A stretch of 54,001 nt of DNA, taken from positions 1 through 54,001 of the forward strand of contig NZ_FRCL01000018.1 in the NCBI RefSeq assembly GCF_900142885.1. Reading direction: 5' to 3'. The position numbers and the translations under genes were made by a program. Origin of the DNA: Flavobacterium xinjiangense. GTDB taxonomy: Bacteria; Bacteroidota; Bacteroidia; Flavobacteriales; Flavobacteriaceae. The notes beneath the pieces were generated by a model that saw only the letters and a program-made list of their open reading frames with translations, did not search any database and was not told the origin of the DNA. This document shows, piece by piece, positions 44,836-53,192 of this stretch (positions are counted from its first letter, which is position 1; each line of letters opens with the position of its first letter).

Positions 44836-45420
44836 TTAGGCTAATTTATTCAAATATTCGTAAACTTTATCAGTAGGCATTCCCATCACATTTGCGTAAG
44901 AACCTTCAATTTTTGAAACACCAATAAAACCTATCCATTCTTGAATCCCATAAGCTCCCGCTTTATCAAACGGTTTATAATTTTCGATATAATAGGAAAT
45001 GGCTTCATCACTCAATTCGTTAAAAGTAACTTTAGTCAGTTCATTTAGTACCGTTGTTGCTGAAACAGTTTTAAAACAAACAGAGGTGATCACATCGTGA
45101 GTGGCATTCGACAAAGATTTTAGAATAGCAAATGCATCTGCTGCATCTTTTGGCTTGCCCAAAGCTTTATTGTTGTGCCAAACTATCGTATCGCTTGTTA
45201 TAAGGATTTCATGGGGTTGCAATTCGTTTTCAAACGCGCTTGCTTTGAGTTCAGCCAAATAATCTGTAATTGCTGCTGCCTTTAATTCCGGAGGATAGAC
45301 TTCTTCGATTTCTTTTAATCTGATTTCAAAATCTAAATCCAGATCTTTAAAGAATTGTTGACGTCTTGGAGAACCGGAGGCAAGAATAAGCTTGTATTTT
45401 TTTAATTTATTTTTAAGCAT
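44836..45420 (-). CDS. Maf-family nucleoside triphosphate pyrophosphatase
   Basis: A 194-residue Maf protein, probably hydrolysing dTTP/UTP or modified nucleotides to monophosphates. The key motifs are ILASGSPRR (substrate and metal, about 12-20), SDTIVWHNNKALGKP (about 78-92, with the catalytic Asp) and FDKAGAYGIQEW near 150. These match YhdE-type Maf. The gene overlaps the upstream UbiA-type gene by 8 bp, showing translational coupling, and precedes the MscS gene. Confidence 0.92.
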   Translation of the reverse strand: MLKNKLKKYKLILASGSPRRQQFFKDLDLDFEIRLKEIEEVYPPELKAAAITDYLAELKASAFENELQPHEILITSDTIVWHNNKALGKPKDAADAFAILKSLSNATHDVITSVCFKTVSATTVLNELTKVTFNELSDEAISYYIENYKPFDKAGAYGIQEWIGFIGVSKIEGSYANVMGMPTDKVYEYLNKLA

Positions 45421-46336
45421 TGTATTTCATATTAATAGTGATTACAACAATAGATAAAATTCCGAAAAACAATATCCATTTCAGTAACAAACTCAATTGA
45501 GAAAAGTCTTTTTTTGTTTTTGCATTCCAAATTTTGATTGTAAAATATAGTAGTGGTCCCACAACAAAAAATAAGAAGTAAATAGTGGTGTACATCAACA
45601 GGAACAAATAGTTATATATATAAAAAAGGATTGCTACTACAGGTATAAAACTTAAAGCAAAAACTATTTTAGTGGTTCGGCTAATTCCTATTGCTACCGG
45701 TAAAGTATTTATTCCATGATTGTAATCTCCATCTACATCCTCTAAATCTTTAACGATTTCTCTAATGAAATTGAGAAAGAAAGTAAAAATAGCATAATCT
45801 AATAGAATGGAGAAAATCACAGCCATTTGTCCTTGATTTCCTTCATAGGTGGCCGGATATAAATCAAAAATTCCTATTATAACAACGCTGAAAGCCAGTA
45901 CTAAAGCAACTATTATGTTTCCAATAAGAACCATTTGCTTCAAGCTTGTAGCATAAAGATAAAGTGTTGCGGCTATCAAAATAAAAATAGACGCAAAACC
46001 AGGTTTCATTATCACATTTGATAAATAAAATCCAATTCCCACACCCACACAATTAAGTGCAACATATATATTGTACGCTTTTGCTTCCGAAATGAATTTG
46101 CCTACAATGACGTCTTTCGGTTTGTTATCGTTATCCGTATTTTGGTCAACGATATTATTGATTACATAGCCACCTGCAGCAAGTAAAACGGTAGATACGA
46201 CTAGCAACACATATTGCCAATCAGCAAGCGACAATGGGATATTTTGAAATTTAAAAAAACCATATCTAAAAACGAGTTGCATAAATGCAAGCATCAGTAA
46301 ATTTTGGTAACGTATTAGTTTTAGAAACGGAAACAT
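45413..46336 (-). CDS. UbiA-family prenyltransferase
   Basis: A 307-residue membrane prenyltransferase with about eight or nine helices. The two Asp-rich motifs that bind prenyl pyrophosphate through Mg are NNIVDQNTDNDNKPKD near 60-75 and DLEDVDGDYNHG near 190-200. In Flavobacteria this orthologue is usually annotated geranylgeranylglycerol-phosphate geranylgeranyltransferase, but the acceptor cannot be determined from sequence. It is followed by maf with overlap and preceded by the KdsC-like gene by about 43 bp. Confidence 0.85.
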   Translation of the reverse strand: MFPFLKLIRYQNLLMLAFMQLVFRYGFFKFQNIPLSLADWQYVLLVVSTVLLAAGGYVINNIVDQNTDNDNKPKDVIVGKFISEAKAYNIYVALNCVGVGIGFYLSNVIMKPGFASIFILIAATLYLYATSLKQMVLIGNIIVALVLAFSVVIIGIFDLYPATYEGNQGQMAVIFSILLDYAIFTFFLNFIREIVKDLEDVDGDYNHGINTLPVAIGISRTTKIVFALSFIPVVAILFYIYNYLFLLMYTTIYFLFFVVGPLLYFTIKIWNAKTKKDFSQLSLLLKWILFFGILSIVVITINMKYNA

Positions 46337-46379
46337 TTATTTCATTTAAAATTTATAATTCAACATTTTAAAACAGCTA

Positions 46380-46907
46380 CTAATCGTGTTTTCCGTCAAA
46401 ATGCTCCATCCACTTTCCTTGCACTTTCATGACTTGTTCGATTACGTCGCGAGCAGCTCCTTTTCCACCGTTTATATGCGAAATATATTTACAAATCCCT
46501 TTAATTTCAGGACTTGCGTCTTGAGGACAAGTTGGTAGGCCAACTAATTTCATGACATGATAATCAGGAATATCGTCTCCCATATACAAAACGTGTTCTG
46601 GATTTATATTGTAGACGTCTGTATATTCATCAAAGGTTTCTACTTTATTTGGAGTTCCTAAATGAATATCTGTAATTCCAAGGTTTCTTAGTCTAATACG
46701 AACGCCTTCATTGCTTCCGCCTGAAATAATGCATACGTTATATCCGCTTTCGACTGCTGCTTTCATAGCATAACCATCGCGAATATTCATGGTTCGCAGA
46801 ATATCCCCTTCATTGGTTACAAAAACCGAGCTATCGGTTAGTACGCCATCGACATCAAAAATAAAAGTGGTGATGTCGTTCATTATTTCTTTATAACTTT
46901 TTGCCAT
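46380..46907 (-). CDS. KdsC-like 3-deoxy-D-manno-octulosonate 8-phosphate phosphatase
   Basis: A 175-residue HAD-superfamily phosphatase that removes the phosphate from KDO 8-P in LPS core biosynthesis. The nucleophile and general acid are in FIFDVDGVLTD (about 12-22), the Thr/Ser in ISGGSN, the Lys in NKVETF, and the acidic pair in MGDDIPD. It has the compact, capless tetrameric KdsC plan. It overlaps the upstream DUF2520 gene by 17 bp. The rest of the KDO pathway is outside the window. Confidence 0.88.
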   Translation of the reverse strand: MAKSYKEIMNDITTFIFDVDGVLTDSSVFVTNEGDILRTMNIRDGYAMKAAVESGYNVCIISGGSNEGVRIRLRNLGITDIHLGTPNKVETFDEYTDVYNINPEHVLYMGDDIPDYHVMKLVGLPTCPQDASPEIKGICKYISHINGGKGAARDVIEQVMKVQGKWMEHFDGKHD

Positions 46908-47664
46908 TATGCTGTATTGATTGTGTTAGTGTTTTATAAATTTTTAAATGGTTTTGATCCGTTATAAAAGCTTCATGTGCTTCAATTGTACTGCTATCAT
47001 TGCGTTTTGCCGGTCCGGTTTGAGCTTCTTCTGGCGAAAGTACCATTATTTTTTCTGCGGTTTCTGCAATTAAAGGTTTCAGAATTTCGAAAGGAACTTT
47101 ATTTTCCTGACAAATTTCATTCCCTATTTGATACAAATGATTGGTGAAATTATTGACAAATACAGCCGCAACATGCAATGCTTTGCGTTGCTCTGAATTA
47201 ATAGCGAAAACCTTATCAGAAATTATTTTTGCGACTTTTTCTAATAGTTGATAATCGGTTGCATTTTCGCTTTCTAAGCAAATTGGGATGATTTTAAAAT
47301 CAACTTCTTTGTTTTTGGTAAATGTCTGCAAGGGATAGAAAACACCTTTTCGGTTATCTTCATCTAAATTATTTAGTGATATACTTCCGGAAGTATGCAC
47401 CACTAAGCGATTTTTGAACGGAAGCTCCGATGAAACAGCGGCAATTGCATCATCAGAAACGGCAATGATATACAAATCAGCTTCTTCCAAAGTCTCTAAA
47501 TTATCTGTGATTTTATTTAAATCGAGTAGATGTGAGACACTTTCTTTTCGTCTTGAAAAAACTTGAATTAAGTCGATTTCTGTTCCCATGTTTTGGGAAT
47601 GTTGAAAAGCAACAATTAAATGTTGTGCGACATTTCCAGAGCCAATAATTATTACTTTAGTCAT
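46891..47664 (-). CDS. DUF2520 Rossmann-fold protein
   Basis: A 257-residue protein with an N-terminal NAD(P)-binding Rossmann segment (IIGSGNVAQHL, 5-15) and a C-terminal helical domain of the DUF2520 type, like 6-phosphogluconate or ketopantoate reductases (region around ALHVAAVFVNNFTNH near 170). Enzymatic reaction is unknown. It is first in a minus-strand run with KdsC, UbiA, Maf and MscS. A perfect TAnnTTTG element (TAATTTTG, 47669-47676) lies only four bases before its ATG, which may mean a leaderless mRNA. Confidence 0.75.
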   Translation of the reverse strand: MTKVIIIGSGNVAQHLIVAFQHSQNMGTEIDLIQVFSRRKESVSHLLDLNKITDNLETLEEADLYIIAVSDDAIAAVSSELPFKNRLVVHTSGSISLNNLDEDNRKGVFYPLQTFTKNKEVDFKIIPICLESENATDYQLLEKVAKIISDKVFAINSEQRKALHVAAVFVNNFTNHLYQIGNEICQENKVPFEILKPLIAETAEKIMVLSPEEAQTGPAKRNDSSTIEAHEAFITDQNHLKIYKTLTQSIQHNGKKL

Positions 47665-47865
47665 AGGGCAAAATTAGGAAAAAAATATTAAGTGTTTTTT
47701 AAGTGTTTCTTCATTAGTTTTCAAAGTATAATAGGTAGTCGAGTCATTTTTTTATCAGAAAACAAAAAGTCTTAATTTTGGATTAAATTAACAATTGTAC
47801 GAATATAGAAGTCAACATTTTTAAGTACTTTTGTGGCACTTTATAAGAAATGAAATACCTTACAA

Positions 47866-50800
47866 ATGATTAAAAAAATCTTCTCTATTTTGTTCTCAAC
47901 TCGATTAATGGCTATCCTTTTTTTATCATTTGCAATTGCAATGGGGGCCGGAACTTTTATCGAAAGCAAATATAATACTGATACAGCTAAAATTTGGGTT
48001 TACAACGCTTGGTGGTTTGAAGCCATAATGGTGTTTTTTATGATTAATTTCATAGGGAATATTAAGCGTTATCAATTGTTGAAGAAAGAAAAATGGGCCA
48101 CATTATTACTCCATTTGGCTTTTGTCTTTATTCTTTTGGGAGCTTTCGTAACTCGATATATTAGTTACGAAGGAATGATGCCTATTCGTGAAGGCGCTGC
48201 GGAAAATCAAGTTTTTTCAGATAAAACGTTTCTTACCGTTTTTGTTGATGGTGAGTACAAAGGCGAAATGAAACGCAGAGTTTTTGAAAAACAATTATTG
48301 CTTTCGCCAGTTACCAATAATAATTTTTCTATTTCCGATAAATTTGCAGATACTGAATTTAAAGTCGAATATAAAAATTTTATTTTGGGTGCAAAAGAAG
48401 TTATCAAACCAGATCCTAAGGGTATATTGTATTTTAAAATCGTTGAGGCAGGCGATGGCGGACGTCATGAACACCTGCTAAAAGAAGGTGAAATTCAAAA
48501 TATTCATAATGTCTTGTTTTCATTGAATAAATATACCGACGGCGCAATAAATATAAACATTAGCGGTGATACCAGTACCATACAAACACCATTTGAAGGA
48601 AATTATATGCGTATGGCTGATAAATTACAGGGTAAAGTGACGATTGGAGCTGCTCAACCATTGATGATGCGTTCTTTATATTCAATTGGCGAAATGCGCT
48701 TCGTATTTCCAGATCCTGCAGTAAAAGGAGTGATTGGGTATGATTCAAAAAATGATTTTAAGGAAAAGAATCATGAAGACGCTTTAGTCTTGAATGTTAG
48801 TGCGGATGGACAGCAAAAAGAAGTTACGATATTAGGTTCTAAAGGTAAAATTGGAGAATCTAAAACAGTGAAAATTGGAAATATAGAGTATACTGTATTT
48901 TACGGAAGTAAGGCTTATGTCTTACCTTTCAAGATAAAACTGAATGATTTTATTGCCAAAAAATATCCAGGAACGGAGAAAAGCTATTCTTCTTTTGAAA
49001 GCCAGGTTACTGTTCAGGATTCAATCAAATCATTTGATGCCAAAATTTTTATGAATAATGTTTTAGATTATAAACAATTTCGATTTTTTCAATCTTCATT
49101 CGATCCTGATGAAAAAGGAACAGTGTTATCAGTCAATCACGATTTTTGGGGAACTGCAATTACTTATAGTGGTTACTTCATGTTGTTCTTTGCAATGATG
49201 TCTATTATGTTTACCAAGTATTCCCGTTTTGCTGATTTGAAACGAAAACTCGAAGTAGTGAAAGCGAAGAAGGCTAAATTGCTTACGATTTTAGTCTTAC
49301 TGCTTAGTTTTAATGCTTTTGCCCAAGGTCATGACAATCATCAACATCAGACTCCAAGCGAAAAACAAATTGATTCATTACTGAATAAATATAAAGTTCC
49401 AGAAGATCATGCGGCAAAATTTGGGCGTTTAATTATACAAGATGCGGGAGGAAGAATGAAACCGGTTAATACCTTTTCATCTGAATTGCTGAGAAAAGTG
49501 AGCCATATGGAATCGTATAAAGGAATGAATTCAGATCAGGTATTATTGTCGATGACTCAATATGCCAAACTATGGATTGAAGTTCCTTTAATTTATATCA
49601 AAGCAGGAAATGATAGCATTCGAAAAATAATTGGGGTTGATAAAGAGGCACAATATGCTCCATTTATATCCTTTTTTGATGAAAAAGGGAATTATAAACT
49701 ATCTCCTTACTTGGATGATGCGTTCAAAAATGCTAATCCGAATCAATTCGAAAAGGACTTTATCGAGACTGATAAAAAAGTAAATCTGATGGAATCGGCT
49801 CTAAGCGGAAGAATATTAAAGATTTTCCCTATTCCGAACGATGCAAATAATAAATGGATTTCTTATTTAGAGTTGAATGAATCGGGGATGAAAGGAATGG
49901 ATTCGACTTATACTAAAAGTGTATTGCCATTGTATTTTGGGACTTTAACTAATGCAGCTGATACTAAAAATTATAAGACAGCTAACGAATTATTAGAAAG
50001 CATAAATGGTTTTCAGAAAAAATTTGGAGCTAAAGTAAGACCGAGTGAAGATAAAATTTCATTGGAAATCTTGTATAATAAATCCGATATTTTCAAGAAT
50101 CTTTTCATGGCTTATTTTACTATAGGTTGCTTAATGCTAATCTTTACAATACTTAATATTATTTTTGAGAAAAAATTATTACGTATCGCAATTAACTCTT
50201 TCCATGTAATTATTGGAATATTATTTGGTTTACACACCATTGGATTAATTGCGCGTTGGTTTATATCTGGTCATGCACCTTGGAGTAATGCGTATGAATC
50301 GATTATTTATGTGGCTTGGGCAACTATGTTCTTTGGTTTGGCTTTTGACAGAAAATCAAAACTTACGGTTGCTGCATCTGCATTTGTTACTTCAATGATT
50401 TTGTTTGCGGCATTCATGAACTGGATTGATCCTGAGATTGCTAATTTACAGCCCGTTCTTAATTCGTATTGGTTGATGATTCACGTCGCTGTTATTGTTG
50501 CAAGTTACGGACCGTTTGCGTTAGGAATGATTTTGGGAGCTGTTTCTCTATTACTGATATTGTTTACCAACGAAAAAAACAAGGCCAAAATGGATTTGAA
50601 TATTCAGGAAATTACATATATCAATGAAATGGCACTGACCATAGGTTTAATAATGCTAACCATTGGAAACTTCCTTGGTGGACAATGGGCTAACGAAAGT
50701 TGGGGACGTTATTGGGGTTGGGATCCAAAAGAAACTTGGGCTTTAATCAGTATAATGGTTTATGCTTTTGTGATTCACGCTCGTTTTGTGCCATCTTTAA

Positions 50801-51009
50801 GAGGGAAATGGTTTTTTAACCTGATGAGTATGTTTGCTTTCGTATCTATTTTATTTACTTATTATGGTGTAAATTTTCACTTGGTTGGTTTACATTCCTA
50901 TGCAAGTGGTGAGGCTAAATCATTGAGTTGGATTTGGATTTCTTTAGGAGCAATTGCATTATTTGGAGCTATTTCCTATCCAAAATATAGAAAATATTAT
51001 AAGAAATAG
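47866..51009 (+). CDS. Fused CcsBA cytochrome c biogenesis (haem lyase) protein
   Basis: A 1047-residue System II cytochrome c synthetase that carries haem across the membrane and attaches it to CxxCH apocytochromes. The N-terminal half is CcsB/ResB-like: three early helices (about 5-100) and a large periplasmic domain (about 105-420), then a helix near 435. A soluble linker with an internal signal-like segment (near ...FNAFAQ) and an HDNHQHQ stretch follows. The C-terminal third is CcsA/ResC, with haem-handling WGRYWGWDPKETW (WWD motif, about 945-957). A -7-like TACTTTTG lies at 47826-47833. No c-type cytochrome gene is adjacent. Confidence 0.94.
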   Translation: MIKKIFSILFSTRLMAILFLSFAIAMGAGTFIESKYNTDTAKIWVYNAWWFEAIMVFFMINFIGNIKRYQLLKKEKWATLLLHLAFVFILLGAFVTRYISYEGMMPIREGAAENQVFSDKTFLTVFVDGEYKGEMKRRVFEKQLLLSPVTNNNFSISDKFADTEFKVEYKNFILGAKEVIKPDPKGILYFKIVEAGDGGRHEHLLKEGEIQNIHNVLFSLNKYTDGAININISGDTSTIQTPFEGNYMRMADKLQGKVTIGAAQPLMMRSLYSIGEMRFVFPDPAVKGVIGYDSKNDFKEKNHEDALVLNVSADGQQKEVTILGSKGKIGESKTVKIGNIEYTVFYGSKAYVLPFKIKLNDFIAKKYPGTEKSYSSFESQVTVQDSIKSFDAKIFMNNVLDYKQFRFFQSSFDPDEKGTVLSVNHDFWGTAITYSGYFMLFFAMMSIMFTKYSRFADLKRKLEVVKAKKAKLLTILVLLLSFNAFAQGHDNHQHQTPSEKQIDSLLNKYKVPEDHAAKFGRLIIQDAGGRMKPVNTFSSELLRKVSHMESYKGMNSDQVLLSMTQYAKLWIEVPLIYIKAGNDSIRKIIGVDKEAQYAPFISFFDEKGNYKLSPYLDDAFKNANPNQFEKDFIETDKKVNLMESALSGRILKIFPIPNDANNKWISYLELNESGMKGMDSTYTKSVLPLYFGTLTNAADTKNYKTANELLESINGFQKKFGAKVRPSEDKISLEILYNKSDIFKNLFMAYFTIGCLMLIFTILNIIFEKKLLRIAINSFHVIIGILFGLHTIGLIARWFISGHAPWSNAYESIIYVAWATMFFGLAFDRKSKLTVAASAFVTSMILFAAFMNWIDPEIANLQPVLNSYWLMIHVAVIVASYGPFALGMILGAVSLLLILFTNEKNKAKMDLNIQEITYINEMALTIGLIMLTIGNFLGGQWANESWGRYWGWDPKETWALISIMVYAFVIHARFVPSLRGKWFFNLMSMFAFVSILFTYYGVNFHLVGLHSYASGEAKSLSWIWISLGAIALFGAISYPKYRKYYKK

Positions 51010-51027
51010 TGATTGAATTATTTCCAT

Positions 51028-51066
51028 AAAAAAAGGTTCAGTTTTGCGGCTGAACCTTTTTTTTTT
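51028..51066. terminator. Bidirectional terminator overlapping the AraC-gene stop
   Basis: Stem AAAAGGTTCAG / CTGAACCTTTT around an 8-base loop, flanked by an A-run and a T-run. It follows ccsBA and includes the last codons and stop of the convergent AraC-type gene, so a single hairpin serves both genes. Confidence 0.88.
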
Positions 51067-52234
51067 CGTCAAATTTAACTTTTGCCATTTTTAAATATTC
51101 TAAAGGCGAAACACCCGAAATTTCTTTGAAACTAGTAAAAAAAGGATTATAGGAAGTAAATCCAACCTTTTTAGATAGCGAATCTAATGTGTTGTTTTTC
51201 AGATAATTTGATTCGATATGCTTGATTGCATCATGGATTCGGATTAATTTTTTGTATTCAGAAAAGGAAATAGTCGAGTGGTATTTAAATAGATAAGAAA
51301 TATGACTTTTTGGTATATTTAGCTTGCTCGCTAAATCAGTAAGAGTCATTTTTGAATTTCTGAAGAGTTCGTATTCAAGCGATACTTTTTCAATTTTTTT
51401 GATGTAATTTATTAGATTTTCCTCTATTTTTTCTTTTAAAGCCTCGTGTTGAATATTATTTACTTTGGTAGTATTGGGTGTAATCCAGATTGTTTTTAGT
51501 ATTAAATCAGTATTTTTATTTTCATTTAATTTTTTGTTCAAGGCATTATAACCGTAAAGTATTTCTGGAGAAATTAATATTTTAATTAAAATCAGTAACC
51601 AGATAAAAGCAGCTATCCATTGGTAATTATACCCCTTCATATTCTGGTTGTAATAAATTTCTATAAAAAGAGCAGCAGTAAGTCTAATGGATATTAATAC
51701 TAGAGCAATAAATAAAAATGAAGCCCAACTATTAATGGCTTTGTTATCATTCATAATTGTTTTTATCGAACTCTTTTTTGACCAAATATTAGTATTTATA
51801 ATCCTAAAGGATAATATATTATAGTATAAAATGAACGCAACAAAAATGACGTACAAAAAAAGTTTTAAGTTCGGTATTGTGAAATTCAAATAATTAAGAA
51901 CAATTCCTAATATAGTAAGTGACAAAGGGAATATAAAATGATATAGTTCTTTAGTTTTAAATGCTTTTTCACTTGCAAATAAATTTTTAAAGTACAAATA
52001 ACACAGTGGGATTACAACCGATGAAAAATTGGAATATGTAAAATAGATGTTTTTAAGAGAGAAATCAGTTGTAAAATAGGTAAACCCATTTAAAAAGAAA
52101 CGTAAAGACATTATAAAGATTAATAGAATTATATAAAAATTCATAATCCTATTTGATTTATAATTTGTAAATATTAAAATAAGGGTTAATAAACCTATAA
52201 GTCCAGTAATGATGAAAAGTAAATTTGTCAGCAT
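51038..52234 (-). CDS. AraC-family regulator with N-terminal multi-helix membrane domain
   Basis: A 398-residue membrane-bound transcription regulator. Seven or so hydrophobic helices fill residues about 1-245; a linker leads to a C-terminal AraC-type DNA-binding domain with two HTH units (about 290-385), including LTDLASKLNIPKSHISYLF and LDSLSKKVGFTSYNPFFTSFKEISGVSPLEYLK. It would sense a membrane or extracellular signal and act directly on promoters. It is divergent from the small T9SS gene, separated by about 270 bp that could hold its operator. Confidence 0.88.
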   Translation of the reverse strand: MLTNLLFIITGLIGLLTLILIFTNYKSNRIMNFYIILLIFIMSLRFFLNGFTYFTTDFSLKNIYFTYSNFSSVVIPLCYLYFKNLFASEKAFKTKELYHFIFPLSLTILGIVLNYLNFTIPNLKLFLYVIFVAFILYYNILSFRIINTNIWSKKSSIKTIMNDNKAINSWASFLFIALVLISIRLTAALFIEIYYNQNMKGYNYQWIAAFIWLLILIKILISPEILYGYNALNKKLNENKNTDLILKTIWITPNTTKVNNIQHEALKEKIEENLINYIKKIEKVSLEYELFRNSKMTLTDLASKLNIPKSHISYLFKYHSTISFSEYKKLIRIHDAIKHIESNYLKNNTLDSLSKKVGFTSYNPFFTSFKEISGVSPLEYLKMAKVKFDEKKKVQPQN

Positions 52235-52503
52235 TTTAATTTTTTAATATGATGCATTAAAAATATAGAATTAAATTTTTAATATCTAATTAATTTGAAA
52301 TATATATTTTTTTGTAATCCTATTTAAAAAAAGATTTAAGTATGTATTATATTCTTAAACTAATCTTCTTTTATTGCTTTTTGACACTCTTTTCTGTTAC
52401 TAAAAACTGAAAAGTTGTTACTGATTAAGCTTTTTTTTATGTGTTTAAAATTTTATCGATAAACGGTAATAATTATAGGTTAAATTGCTTAAAATTTATT
52501 TTT

Positions 52504-52974
52504 ATGAGGTATTTACTTATATTTTTTACTATAACTTTTCATGGGCAAGTTTTGCATCACCAAATGCTTTCTTCACAAGGCATATCAAAAGTAATGCCTG
52601 CTGGTTCAGTGATAACGCAGACTATTGGACAACAATCCCTTATTGGAACTTCCAGTAGCAATTATGTAATAATGCAGGGATTTCAACAAAGTATGTGGGG
52701 AAAATATATTTCATCTAATGCAGCTGAGGATATCAAAATAACGACATATCCCAATCCTTTTATTAGTACTGTTAATTTTGAATTATCAAAACCAATTACG
52801 GGACTAATGAATGTAAATGTTTTTGACTTAAGCGGACATTTGATTTTTGACCAAAAGATAAAACCCAGCAACAATATTTTGACGATTGATTTACCATCAC
52901 TTCCAAGTTCAGAATATCTTGTTCGGTTAAATGCGCTTAGCTTTAATTATTACACTAAAATCATCAAACTATGA
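52504..52974 (+). CDS. Short T9SS type A sorting-domain protein
   Basis: A 156-residue secreted protein. It opens on a signal peptide (MRYLLIFFTITFHGQ); the start at 52504 is preferred to an upstream GTG at 52441. The short N-terminal region (IGQQSLIGTSS ... IMQGFQQS) is a motif often seen just before T9SS sorting domains. The C-terminal about 80 residues, from TYPNPFISTVNFELS to YTKIIKL, form the type A C-terminal domain that directs type IX secretion and surface attachment. There is almost no other cargo, so it may act as an adaptor or anchor. It precedes the tail-fibre-like gene on the same strand. Confidence 0.85.
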   Translation: MRYLLIFFTITFHGQVLHHQMLSSQGISKVMPAGSVITQTIGQQSLIGTSSSNYVIMQGFQQSMWGKYISSNAAEDIKITTYPNPFISTVNFELSKPITGLMNVNVFDLSGHLIFDQKIKPSNNILTIDLPSLPSSEYLVRLNALSFNYYTKIIKL

Positions 52975-53192
52975 TAAAAAATTACTTTCCACTTTCTATT
53001 TTGATTACTACTCTAAATAAAATTAATCCAGTCAGAAATAATTTTTCAAGGTATACTTCATTAATATTTATAAAATTATAGATGTAGTATCGCATTTTTT
53101 TATGTTTTTTGATTTTTTAAAGATGTAACAAAAGTTATTATCCAAACTCAATTTTATCCCGACCTTCCTTTTAACAATAATTAATTTTAATT

